From Kuschelorhynchus macadamiae (Eukaryota > Arthropoda > Insecta > Coleoptera > Curculionidae), in assembly GCA_030620095.1 (NCBI GenBank), contig JAUTXW010003565.1, forward strand, positions 498,501 through 562,500: DNA of 64,000 bases, given 5' to 3'. Below, in pieces: positions 1 through 10,129 of this stretch. Position 1 is the stretch's first letter. Every line of letters begins with the position of its first letter. The translations under genes were made by a program, and so were the position numbers. The notes below the pieces were generated by a model, which did no database searches, had not been told where the DNA came from, and was given only the letters and a program-made list of their open reading frames with translations.

Positions 1-173
1 GGGCAGTTATCAACTTGACTGAAATTAAGATTTCAGTGGTTCGAAAATTTGCAATATCCATTCAATCGCCGGAAGCAAATTGAAACATTTTGCTTTTCAA
101 AGTGACATATTTCTTTATATTTACAGTTCACAAACTCACAAAATGATTTAAATTTATCCACTCTAATAATGTA

Positions 174-409
174 CAGGATGTCCCCTTTTCGTTATTTTTA
201 TGGGGTATTTCGCTTATTAGTGAAGATAGAGAGTTCCGGTTTTCGCGACATGGTGCTACTTTTTTATGAAACGAAAGATGAGCCTAACAAAATTTTCATA
301 GCCCCCTTCGTTTTTAAGATACAGTGTGAAATTGAAAATATTACATTTTTGGGCCCCCCTCGTATTTCGGTTGTTGTTTAACTTATCGAAAAGGTAAAAA
401 CTGGCTCTG
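174..409 (+). repeat. Left TIR of the mariner-like shell, outer part
   Basis: This segment plus 7988-8083 matches the reverse complement of 13770-14092 over about 325 bp. It is split by the LTR retrotransposon, whose 4-bp target duplication TCTG lies at 406-409 and 7988-7991. An open frame at 169-381 is also partly open in the opposite TIR, but it looks like low-stop TIR sequence and not a gene. Confidence 0.85.
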
Positions 410-610
410 AGTTAACAACTCGAAACACGAGAAATTATTTTTAAAAAATCAATTTTATTTCATAAGCGTACAAAGAGAACTGACTACAAAATGCATTTTA
501 GTTATATTTATAAGTTCAGTAATGCTTATGTTGCATGAGAACGAAAAGATAAAAGTCTAAGAATTGCAAGTGCATAAATGCAGAATTGCATTTCTCACGG
601 GAACGTAACT
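410..610 (-). repeat. 3' LTR of the errantivirus-type element
   Basis: A 201-bp direct repeat of 7787-7987 with no difference found on reading both copies. It lies downstream of the polypurine tract in minus-strand orientation. The inverted terminal hexamers AGTTAC/(G)TTAACT are typical of gypsy-group LTRs. Confidence 0.93.
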
Positions 611-621
611 CCTCCCCTCTT
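611..621 (-). other. Polypurine tract
   Basis: On the minus strand this reads AGAGGGGAGG immediately before the 3' LTR, the expected place for plus-strand priming. Confidence 0.8.
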
Positions 622-689
622 AGTTGAAAGCACGTTCTTAAAGACGTGTTTTCAAAAATTTCCAAAAAGGTTTAAAGATTATTAATAGT

Positions 690-1496
690 TTAGAAAATTC
701 TATTATTTTCTTCAATATCTAAAGTATTAGAGTTTGCATTTAATTGTTTTTTCTTAGACTTTTTTACAAGTTTTTTGTATATGAAAAATATAAAAATTAT
801 TGAAATGAATATGTAAAGTAAAATTGTCCAAAAACTGGTCTTCTTTACATAAATCGTTGTGGTCATTTCTTCTAGGGCCTTCTTTTGGTTTTCCAATTTG
901 GCTTCGATTTCTTTAGTAGTTTTTAGGTTTACGTAGTTTAAGTCCATACTAGGAGGGCTGTAGAATGAATCTCGGTTTTCCTTAATTAGACTTAAATTAA
1001 GGGTAGGTAGATTAATTCCATTAAATGTTAATTGGCTTGATTTATATGTTTCAAGCGTAATTGACTTTATCCGTACTTTACATCCTGGGGATGACTCAAG
1101 AAGATAGGAACCATATAAGGGTATGTTATCTTCGGATTTTTGACAATTTATGACGGCGATTACTTGTATTGGAACTGTTATCAGCCATTTGTCGTCGATT
1201 ATTTTTGTTGGATGGATCTCGTGCAGTTGAGTTTCGAATGGGTGGCAAAACGTAATATTTGGGTGATGTTTGATAAGTTGAACAGCGCAGGAGGGGCTGT
1301 CTTCGACAAACGTGGTGTGAGCTTCTTTACACAAATATTTCTGTGGTTGGATTTCGTAACATCTTTGGTCCATGTAGGCATATTTTGTATTGCCTAATGC
1401 TAGGTAGGGTTTATAAGGAATATTTACAAGAAATGATCGATTATTGGGAATTGGTAAAGGAAATAACTTAAAATATTGATATATCTTCGATTCCAC
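690..1496 (-). pseudogene. env: env, C-terminal part (membrane-anchored F-like glycoprotein)
   Basis: The 268-residue frame has no ATG; it begins at a GTG inside a longer open frame, so the start is only a reading-frame limit. It is rich in cysteine. It ends with a hydrophobic segment of about 20 residues (around residues 222-243), followed by a short lysine-rich tail, as expected for the transmembrane anchor and cytoplasmic tail of a retroviral envelope protein. It lies downstream of the furin-site-containing half (1676-2260) in a different frame, so env is broken by an indel near 1600-1680. Errantivirus env proteins resemble baculovirus F proteins; the match here rests on position, the anchor and the upstream cleavage motif. 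Confidence 0.75.
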
Positions 1497-1675
1497 AAGA
1501 GGAAGTTCAAATATAAATACAATATTAAAGTTTTTTAAGAAACTTTTAATTTCTATAATTTTTTCGAAATTAAGTATATTTTTATAAGTTACTTCTAAAG
1601 GGAGTTTATCTGAGCCTAGATGATCGTGATAATTTTTGCAAAAGTGATACCTATTTCAATCTTATTCAGAATATC

Positions 1676-2260
1676 CTAGATTGATTGATAGATTGTTGTT
1701 ATTTGATTGATTATTGTATATATTAAATAAAATTCGTGATTACTTATTTGTTCCATTTGATCTTTATTAATTATTTTTTCTATTTGTAAAATGCGTGACT
1801 TTAGTACCATTTGGTTATGTGTGATATTAGATATAATTGTTTTAAATTTATTAATAGTGGATTCTAAAAGTGTAATTTGATTGATAGCGTCAATTTTCAA
1901 TTTATTTTGATTTTCTTGTAATTTCGTGATTTTGGCATCAATTTGCTCTGCGTCATTTTGATCTAAGTTTCCAGTTATACTTTTTATGAATGAACCTAAG
2001 GGGTTAAAAAGACCTCTTTTACTACGATAATTTTCTTGATTTGGGACAATTTGTTCTAATAAAGTTTCTATTCTTTTTTCAAGTGAACATAATGTATTAA
2101 AAGAATTAAAATATTCCTTATGGTATTCGCTGTTATTTTGAATGTTTATATATATTGATTTTGCTTGTTTTTGAATATTTTGAAATTGGTTAATTAAAGG
2201 GGTTAGGTTAATATTTTGAACGAATGTCCAGTGATTGGATTTAAGTTTAGCGGTTCCCAT
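1676..2260 (-). pseudogene. env: env, N-terminal part with furin site and fusion-peptide region
   Basis: Residues 79-82 are RSKR, a furin-type cleavage motif. It is followed directly by GLFNPLGS and a hydrophobic/glycine-rich stretch, the arrangement of the fusion peptide in gypsy-group Env and baculovirus F proteins. The following ~60 residues look coiled-coil-like (repeated I/L spaced with Q/N/K). The frame stays open upstream of the ATG at 2260 into the 3' end of pol, so the true N-terminus is probably supplied by splicing, as in other errantiviruses. It stops at 1676, and the rest of env is in another frame. Confidence 0.8.
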
Positions 2261-2304
2261 TTTGAATGGTAGTATTCCTGGATGTTTATTTAAATCATGG
2301 AATT

Positions 2305-3303
2305 TTACGTAGCCGCCGACGATGGTCCAGCATCTGGAACAAGGGGTATTATTTTAGTTTCGTTAACATGTATAATTTCTTTGTATTTATTTTTGGGATT
2401 TTCTATTTGTGTTTTATTATTTTCTAATATAGCCGTTAATATGAATGGGCCTAAATATTTCTTTTTTATTTTTCCAAATCGATTATCTGATTTTTTATAA
2501 ATTTGTGAGCCTATTATTAAATTAGTCGGGGTTTTATCCTTGTTTGCCCTATCTATAATTTTTTGTTTTAGTTCTCGTGATTCCTTTGTAATTTTGTCGT
2601 ACAAAATTTGTGTGTTATTTTTATGATTATTGACATACTCGGTATATACATGAGCGGGTATTAAATCCATAGGATCTCTAGAGTCTGTGTGTCCGAAGAC
2701 AAGTTCGTATGGGGTAAAATTCGTACTAGAATGGATCGTGTTATTATAGGCAATAATTGCGTACGGCATAAGTTTGGTAACTTCTGCATTGGGGTCCAAT
2801 TCTCGAAGTAATCGAATGTGTTCGATTAATGTGGAATGTAGCCTTTCAACAGGGGAGTTTGATTCATGGTGGTAGGGGGTAGTGAAGTGTATTTTAATAT
2901 TATGTGTATTTAATAAGCCTTTAACGACTTCGTTCTGAAATTCAGATCCGTTGTCTGAAACTATTTGTTTTGGAATACGTAAAAAGGAAAAGAAATTAAT
3001 TAACTGTTCACAGCACGACACTGCATTTCCAGTATAAGGCAAGGCTTGTGCGTATTTAGAGAATTTATCTATAATAGTTAGGAATTTTTATTTACCTATG
3101 ATGAAAGTGTCGATATGAACAATTTCGAAAGGTTTGCTTGGCGTTTCGGTTAATATCAAAAGTTGATCTGGGGGTTTTCGATTATATTTTGATCTTTGGC
3201 AGATTTCACAAATATTGATGTATTTTGTTACATCTGCCTTAAGTGATTTCCAATAATAATTTGCAAGTTTCTTCGATTCCTCTATGATTTGTTTTGCCTT
3301 CAT
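2305..3303 (-). pseudogene. pol: pol, integrase part with one in-frame stop
   Basis: One frame covers the second half of the zinc-binding domain (the CEICQ motif) and the catalytic core. The core has its first Asp in an HIDTF context, the second in SDNGSEF, and a Glu in the SPVERLHS context, which is the retroviral D,D35E pattern. A single in-frame TAA (3088-3090) lies between the first and second catalytic Asp. Upstream, the first zinc-binding histidines are in a different frame (about 3305-3350), so a frameshift lies near 3300. The C-terminus has the GPF/Y-type KYLGPFIL motif of Ty3/gypsy integrases. The frame ends at 2305 and overlaps the open start region of env. Confidence 0.88.
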
Positions 3304-3454
3304 GACGATATTTAATTAGTAATTCTCGTTCGTCAGGTTGGGCATTATTTATTAATTTTGAACACTCTATAAGTTTTAAATTTTTAAAATGGTTATTCAA
3401 TGTTTGTTGAAAATAGGTTCTTAGTTCTTTGGAAAAGAAATAAACATATGTTGT

Positions 3455-4909
3455 TTAATTTGTTAAATATTCTTTCAAAAAGTTAGTAATTACTATAATA
3501 TTAGTGGGTAATGTTGCGTGAATAATTTGATGTCCTTCGAAATTTTCACGTTTGGTTTTAAAATATTTGTCATAAGGTGCTTTTTTAATAATAAGTTGAT
3601 GAGCTTTATTATTAATAATTTCATCTAATATAGTCATATTGGAATGATTTTCGTTAGCATTTGTACTATGTATTGTTTCCGTTACGGGTGGTTTTATTGG
3701 AATATTAGAATGGGTTAGTTGTGTTATAGGTGGAGTTATTAGAATGTCAGAAATAATATTAATTTTGGGTGTTGTTTCAGGTTCGTGTTCTAGTCTTTCT
3801 ATTGTTTGTGACACTACTTCAGAGTCAAGGATATCTGGGTTAAATTGGTCGTTTAGGAATTGCATTACGTCAGTGTCTATATCGCCTGGGTAATTTATTA
3901 ATGATTCTGATTCGATTGCGTTTAATTGAATTCGGCTAAGGGCGTCAGCGTTAGTGTTTTGTTTCCCTTTTTTGTAGATTATTTCATAATCATACTCTTC
4001 AAGTTTTAGCCTCCAACGTACTAATTTCGAATTTGGTTCTTTGAGGTTAAATAACCATACTAATGGGCGATGGTCAGTATATATTTTAAATTTTTTGCCA
4101 TAAAGATAAGGTCTAAAGTATTTACATGCCCAAACGATTCCTAAAAGTTCTTTTTCAATCGTTGAGTATTTTTGTTCTGTTTCATTTAGAGTGCGCGACG
4201 CGAATGCTAGAGGGTTGTCATTTGGTGGGTTGCCTTGAGAGAGAACAGCGCCTAGGGCTACATTTGAGGCATCTGTCGTAAGGACAAAGGGTTTTTCAAA
4301 ATCAGGATATTTTAGTATTGGAGCATTAATAAGCAATTCGTTTAAATGGTTAAAGGATTGAATAAAGGCTGGTGAGTGTTCAACTTTCGCTCCTTTTTTG
4401 AGACATAGTGTAAGGGGTTTTGTGATTTTTGCGAAGTCTTTGATGAATCTACGATAATATCCGGCTAGTCCTAAAAATGACTTAATGTCTTTTTGGGTTT
4501 TTGGTATGGGGAAATTTTTAACTGCGGTGACTTTATCAGGATTAGGTTTTACACCTTCGCTTGTAATTTTGTGACCTAAATAACCAACTTCTTTGTGTAA
4601 AAATTCTGATTTGTCTAGCTGCACTTTTAAATTGGATTCTCTAAGTCTATCAAAAACGGATTTTAATCTATCGATGTGCTCTTGAAGTGACGTATAGAAG
4701 ATTATTATGTCATCAAGATATACAGAGCAGATTTCATTTTGAAGTCCCCGAAGGACGTTGTTCATGACTCGCTGAAATGTAGAGGGCGCATTTTTTAAGC
4801 CAAAAGGCATGCGTCTAAATTCATAATGACCTGTATCGGTTGAGAAGGCTGTTTTAGGGATATCATTCGGTTCCATTTCTATTTGATGAAAACCGGTTGC
4901 TAGATCCAA
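3455..4909 (-). pseudogene. pol: pol, reverse transcriptase palm and RNase H
   Basis: The frame begins inside the RT domain (DLATGFHQI) and is preceded by a frameshift, so the TTG at 4909 is not a start. It contains FGLKNAPSTFQR, the catalytic YLDD (4709-4720) and the thumb. It then runs into RNase H with TTDAS, EKELL and TDHRPL motifs and ends ADALSR, the usual end of Ty3/gypsy RNase H. A ~150-residue linker follows before the integrase zinc finger. The stop at 3455-3457 lies before the expected integrase N-terminus. Confidence 0.92.
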
Positions 4910-6095
4910 TGTGCTGAAATATTGAGATTTTCCGAGTTTATCGAGAATATCCGATATATTTGGTAAAGGAAATTTATCATCAATACTGCGTTCTTGATTT
5001 TACGGAAATCGCAAACGATACGCCATTTACGTTTACCGGACGCGTCCATCTTTTTTGGGACAATCCAAATTGGACTACTCCACGGTGACGTTGAGTTTTG
5101 AATGATACCGTTCTCTAACATTTTGTTAATTTGGGTTTTAACCTCTTTTTTATGAATTTCGGGATATCGATAAGTTTTTGTATATATAGGTGTGTCATCG
5201 GTTAGGTTTATTTTATGTTTAATTTGATTAGTAAATGTAAGTGGGATGCCCTCACAATAAAATATGTCACGATATTCGTAACACAAGTTTCGAATAGCTC
5301 TGTATTCTTCCTGATTACAATGTGACAGTCTTAAATTTTTTAAGTTTTGTTTTTGTGTATTATCCATATATTCATTTATTTCTGTATCGGTTTCCATTTT
5401 TTCTATGAAGTTGTTTTCTACTTCATTTATGGTTTCGATATCTATGGGATTAAATATTTTTATTTTAATTGGGTTTTCGCGACTATTCGTAATTATAGTT
5501 GTTGCGTAGGAGTCAATGACTTGTACTAAAGCTTCTGGCATCTCTGCGCAACCAAAATCTGTATATTTTAAAATACCTAAACCATTCGATTGATTTACAG
5601 GCAGTTTGATTCTTTGACATGTGCGTGGGGGAATTATTATTTCGATAGTTTCAAAATTATGTAAATTTGATATATTATTTTGATAATATAAAGGCAATGT
5701 TACAAATTGAGTATCTAAAGAACAATGTTTTAAATTTATATTCGCTCTAATATGTGTTAGAAAATCAATTCCTAAAAGTCCGTCAAATTTAGGTGAAAAA
5801 TCAAAAAGATAAAACTTATGATTACCTGTATGATTAAAACAAGGAAATATTGGTATATTAATTACTTCATTGTGAATGGACGTAGCATGGGCTGTCCTTA
5901 CTGAGAAAGGTTCCGAAAAAATGAAATTTGAATACATTTTGTATGCTAAATTAGGCTTTATAAAACTTTTGCCACTACCTGTATCAATTAAAAATTTTGC
6001 TTTGATTTCGGGTATGAAAATTACTGGTAAATCTGAATTTATATAATTATTTAAAAGTATTATGTTTGGTTGTTGGAAATTTGGTTCTCCTGAAA
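4900..6095 (-). pseudogene. pol: pol, aspartic protease and RT fingers
   Basis: The frame opens just after the gag-pol slippery site. It contains the aspartic protease active site DTG (5978-5989, in IDTGSGKS) and the later LLGIDFL motif. It then enters the RT fingers (PWSSPIWIVPKK, RIVCDFRK). About 20 residues after DFRK the sequence becomes unrelated to RT while the neighbouring frame becomes RT-like, placing a frameshift at about 4970-5000. No internal methionine need be the start, because this product is normally made as a Gag-Pol fusion. Confidence 0.88.
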
Positions 6096-7315
6096 ATTTT
6101 CTTCATTAAAATCAATTTGATTTTCATAAGGGTTGTTTCTAGACAAGAAAATTCGGTATTTGAGTCATTACACGAATATTGCGAATTGTCGGTGTATTCC
6201 GGGTAATAATATTGAAATTCAGCATTGCTAGTTTGAAAATTTTCATTTTGATCATTGTCGGCATTTATCGATTCGACTGATTGGTTATATAGTTCTTCTA
6301 CAACAATATTACGTTGTGAAGAATGTGGTTGTTGGTTTCTTCTAAGGATTGTGTTCCCTGAAGAAGTATCCATCGGCTCAGGCTTTTGTTGGCGTGATAT
6401 TCCAGAAGAAGTTAGGCGTTGATTTTGGAGGTTAAAAGATGGTCTTGGGGTAAAAGTGTTTCTTTGCATAAAATTTTGATTTGGGAAATTCAATTGTCTC
6501 AAATTATTTACGGGTTGCTTAAATTGTCCGAAACCCATAAATTGATTATTTCCATTATTAAAATTTGGGATTGGTTGTCTATAAGAAGGCATAAAATTTG
6601 AAAATTGCTGAACGGGGTAATTCGAAAATATTGGTCTCACATTAGCAGGATAATGTGCTTGTGTAGGCAACTTTATTTTTGGTTTTTGTGAATTAAAATT
6701 TGGCTTTTTTGGTAATATGTTACTACGGTTCTTATAATACATAAAATTTTCTTCTTCCAAGGCACAGCTCATTGCCTCTTCTAAAGTAACTGGATTTTTT
6801 AATCTAACCACAAGTTGCATATGGTAGTTTAGACCGTTTATGAAGGTTTTTAATACTAAATTTCCGTATTCATTAATTTTTAAAAGTTTTAGAGCTTGCG
6901 TTTCATTGCTTAAATTTACTTTGGAAAATAACAAACTGCGAGCGTCTTGCAAACGCAGGCCAAATTGTTGCGGTGTTTCATTTTTTTCTGGTTTGGACGT
7001 TATTATATCTTGAATAATACAATCAATCGATCTATGGTCTGAAAAAGTCGAAATTATTGCAGCTTTTACTGCGGGCCATGTATTTAATTCTATTCTAGAA
7101 CAAATAATATCGGCTGCCCTACCTACAAGTTTACTTAATATAGTATCGTGTAAACATACATTTATAGGTGCATTATTGTCAGTTTTATTTCTATGATTAT
7201 TATAAAAATTATCACAAGCATTAATAAATCTGTTTATTTGTTTTGGATTCCCATCAAATAAGGGAATATTGTCTGCCTGATATCTGACTAGTTGTAAATT
7301 AGGTTCAGTAGTCAT
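6047..7315 (-). pseudogene. gag: gag (errantivirus type, no zinc knuckle)
   Basis: 422 residues from the ATG at 7315. The N-terminal half is a predicted all-helical capsid-like region. The C-terminal half is rich in N, Q, P and F, with no CCHC knuckle, as is usual for errantivirus Gag. Near 6140-6165 the composition changes abruptly. The -1 frame there continues the acidic N/Q/E-rich style and ends at a TAA at 6060-6062. It also places the slippery heptamer (6093-6099) in the correct phase for a -1 shift into pol. I therefore infer a one-base deletion near 6140-6165, so the last ~30 residues of the printed frame are probably not authentic. Confidence 0.85.
6093..6099 (-). promoter_or_regulatory. 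Candidate -1 ribosomal frameshift site A AAT TTT
   Basis: On the minus strand the heptamer A_AAT_TTT fits the X_XXY_YYZ slippery rule in the frame that ends gag at 6060-6062. Slipping by -1 enters the frame that holds the protease. The overlap is about 30 nt. It is in phase only if gag carries the small indel inferred upstream. No downstream stimulatory structure was established. Confidence 0.6.
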
Positions 7316-7768
7316 TATTTTACTTATTTGAATTAAATTAGAAAAAGGTGTTAGATTTCCTTCACAATTTAAATTTCCAAAAGCTGATGTTAAATCTTCC
7401 AGTTTGCGGAATTACAAGAGACGTAAATATCAATATTTAAGATAGGATAAAAATAAAATGAAATAAGGAAAATTGAAAGGAAGCACTTACAGCAATGTAC
7501 TGAAGATAATTCCAATTCTCATTCTTAAACTAGGGTCCAATAGGAGAGGCGATGTGGTCCTTTCCCTGGTTAGCTGCTATGAGGGTGGGACGATGTGTGT
7601 TCCCAAACTCGCACCAATAGGACGCTGGACGATGCTGTTCCAAATCCCTGGTCAATTGTGAGTTTCTTGGTACACCCTGAAGATTGTTTTTTTTTTGATT
7701 GTCCGATTTTTGCCACAAATCGTTGAGACGAAACCAGAAAATACGCACGATGCGCGACTGTTGGCAAT
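7316..7768 (-). other. Untranslated leader of the LTR element
   Basis: 453 bp between the primer site and the gag start, with no long frame in the element's sense. It is less AT-rich than the coding part, which is common for packaging/leader regions. Frames in other directions are incidental. Confidence 0.6.
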
Positions 7769-7787
7769 AATCCTACCGACTGCGCCA
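7769..7787 (-). other. Primer-binding site, tRNA-Ser type
   Basis: The plus strand here spells AATCCTACCGACTGCGCCA, which matches the 3' end of insect serine tRNA (acceptor stem plus CCA) over 19 nt. On the element's strand it is therefore the complementary primer site beginning TGGCGCAG. It overlaps the last LTR base, as in the 17.6/297 group, which is known to use tRNA-Ser. The tRNA sequence is recalled, not searched. Confidence 0.85.
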
Positions 7788-7987
7788 GTTAACAACTCGA
7801 AACACGAGAAATTATTTTTAAAAAATCAATTTTATTTCATAAGCGTACAAAGAGAACTGACTACAAAATGCATTTTAGTTATATTTATAAGTTCAGTAAT
7901 GCTTATGTTGCATGAGAACGAAAAGATAAAAGTCTAAGAATTGCAAGTGCATAAATGCAGAATTGCATTTCTCACGGGAACGTAACT
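7787..7987 (-). repeat. 5' LTR of the errantivirus-type element
   Basis: 201 bp, identical on inspection to 410-610. It should contain the promoter for the element. The primer-binding site follows immediately in minus-strand orientation. Confidence 0.93.
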
Positions 7988-8083
7988 TCTGATACAGTTT
8001 TTCACGTAGAATCCAGTGGCGTAGTCAGATTTTTTATGCGAGCTGTCGTTTTTGAGATATAACACAAACTTATAATTTTTTAA
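7988..8083 (+). repeat. Left TIR of the mariner-like shell, inner part
   Basis: Continues the left TIR after the LTR element; its first four bases are the duplicated TCTG. It matches the reverse complement of 13770-13865 and diverges after a run of T at about 8083. Confidence 0.85.
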
Positions 8084-8345
8084 ATGTGACGCCCCATATA
8101 TTTTTATTTTATATTATTCAGTTCACAATAAGTTTATCGAAAATATATAATAGTATACACTTTTTTTATTCGAATCGCCCAGTAATTTGCACTTTTTTAG
8201 AGATAGACTCAGTTTTTGGTAGTAAGCTAAGCAAAACAAAAGAAAATTGTTTTTATGGTAAATAAATTAATTGTCAAAAACCTATGGTTCTTTTTGAAGC
8301 TAGATTAGGTAACCGCAACAATTATTTTAAAATTGATAATAAAAA

Positions 8346-9130
8346 ATGGCTAGACACCAAACGTTTTCTAATGAAGAAAAATATGACATGTTGCTCTACT
8401 TTGAACAATCTAACGAAGATGTTAACGAGGCTTCGGAACTATATTTATTAAAGTATGCTTAGCATTCGTCGTATTTTATAATAAATACATTTTTATGAAG
8501 CGGTTGGCGTTTTAAACATAGAAACTTAGAATGAAAGGAAATCTAGTTAATTTCGAATCTTTCTATAAGCCGCGAAGCAAAATCTATCACAAGGAAAACG
8601 AGATATACGTAGTTGAGGTTCTGGCGTCCATTGATGTAGATCCTTCAAGTTCTTGCAGAAAAATCCATCAGAATGTTGGGGTTCCAAAAAGCCGGGTACA
8701 AAAAATTTTAAGGAAACAAAGCTATAAACCATTTAAATTCAGATTGATGCAACACCTAAATCTGGACTTTTATAGAAAAGTAATATGGTATATATAATAT
8801 ATAAGCAGCGCCGGAGTATTAAATACCTAGGCATAATTTTAGATACTGGTCACAAGAAAATCAGCATCGAATATTTCCTCGCGAACGTCAACCTACCCTG
8901 GTTTGGGTTTAATATTTCTTGTTTCATATCGGGTTCAAAAATAATGTATCGTAAGATCGGTATTTCCAAATACTGGAACTTATTCTACCGGTATTACTCG
9001 ATGATCTGCCTTTGGCCTATTTATGTGACATATATTATCTGCAAGACGGACCACCTGCTCATAATTCCGGTAGAATAGGGCAGTATTTGGAAAATAATTT
9101 TCTTGGAAAATGGATAGGGACCAAACGCCA
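8346..9130 (+). pseudogene. Transposase remnant of the mariner-like shell (N-terminal and DDE parts)
   Basis: Starts with an ATG (MARHQTFSNEEKYDMLLYFE) that resembles the DUF4817-type helix-turn-helix start found with DDE_3 transposases in insects. After stops and small indels, 8531-8797 gives a second helix-turn-helix (SSCRKIHQNVGVPKSRVQKI). Next come an HYWS-like stretch at about 8850, LPVLLDDLPLAY near 8985-9020, and the diagnostic IYYLQDGPPAHN (about 9030-9070), which carries the second catalytic Asp of the family. The frame is then lost, close to the Mutator-like insertion. Several stops and frameshifts make it non-functional. The family call rests on these motifs and on the matching C-terminal end at 12396-12489. 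Confidence 0.78.
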
Positions 9131-9264
9131 CAAGAAGGGCATTCAATGAAATGCAACAACGACCGATTAGTATTTTCAATGGGGAACAAATTAAATGCTC
9201 GATATTTTTTTCCCAACGCACATTACATTATCCAGTTAATTTATCCAAATGCATGACAAGAAAC

Positions 9265-9720
9265 TAAGTATTCGATAAAAATAATAAACGCTTGATAAAT
9301 GTAATGAATGCTCGATATAAAATTCATATGCTTGTTAAAATAATAACTGTTCGATAAAAATAATAGACGCTCGATAAATTTAACGAATGCTCGATATAAA
9401 ATTCACATGCTTGTTAAAATAATAACTGTTCGATAAAAATAATAGACACTTGATAAATAAAATGATTGCTCCATACCAAATTAATATGCTTCCTAAATTA
9501 ATATATATTCAATAGAAATAATATAAGCTCGGATACATGTAAGGAATGCTCAGTACCAAATCCAAATGTTACTTAAATTAATAAAAATTCGTTAAAAAAA
9601 TAATACAGGCTCGATTAATTTAACGAATGCTCAGTACTAAATTCTAATGCTTCCTAAATTAATAAATATTTGGTAAAATATAATAAATGCTCTATAAATA
9701 TGAATAATGAATGTTCACTA
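9265..9720. repeat. 79-bp tandem repeat built from ~20-bp subunits
   Basis: About six units with starts near 9273, 9352, 9431, 9510, 9589 and 9669. Each 79-bp unit contains four ~20-bp subunits starting with variants of GCTCGATAAA. Divergence increases to the right. It sits at the left edge of the Mutator-like element and is probably a subterminal repeat of it. Confidence 0.85.
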
Positions 9721-10129
9721 GAAAATTGATGGTGAAAAAATACTTACCCTTTAATAAAAATGATGATTTTATCCATAAAAAGTTCAAAGCCAACAAAGAG
9801 TAGGTACCGATATTTTCATTTAAAATAAAAAAAAAGTAGTGAGCACAAAAGAAACATTAATTTAATAAAATATGTCGTACAAAAAAATAAAATGAGAACT
9901 CAAAAACAAAAAGACATTTTCTGGTAACTATCTATTTTGAAAACAACATGTTCGCAACAAAGAACTTAAAGTTGTTAATTTAGTAGTTATCTACTATCAA
10001 AACAAAACTTAAATCTGATTCGCAAGAACAAACACTTTAGCCACAAAGTACTTTGAGGATGATGAGATTATCTGAAATAAAAAAATGGCATATGTACTAT
10101 CAGGGAAATATTATTCACCTATGACTTAC
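9721..10129. other. No gene seen (Mutator-like element 3' flank)
   Basis: AT-rich non-coding stretch between the 79-bp array and the transposase stop. The transposase stop codon is embedded in CAGTAGGTAAGT, a good splice-donor-like context, so a short 3' exon could lie here. None was recognised. Confidence 0.4.

Larger units (their letters stand above)
410..7987 (-). mobile_element. Errantivirus-type Ty3/gypsy LTR retrotransposon with env, young but frameshifted
   Basis: A 7578-bp element reads on the minus strand: 5' LTR, primer site, gag, protease-RT-RNase H-integrase, env, polypurine tract, 3' LTR. The LTRs are 201 bp, appear identical along their whole length, and start AGTTAC and end TTAACT, the terminus style of gypsy/17.6/297-type errantiviruses. 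A 4-bp target duplication (TCTG) flanks it. The uninterrupted target exists in the opposite TIR of the same host transposon near 13850-13865, which confirms the insertion point. Despite identical LTRs, gag, pol and env all carry frameshifts or stops. It was therefore probably defective when inserted, or it carries assembly errors. Confidence 0.92.

Noticed and set aside
169..381. A 70-codon frame also partly open at 13906-14088
   Set aside because: Both lie in the terminal inverted repeats of the same transposon; shared sequence there explains the shared frame, and no domain is recognisable.
7473..7937. Short frames on both strands around the LTR leader
   Set aside because: They overlap the leader, primer-binding site and LTR of the retrotransposon and read across its boundaries.
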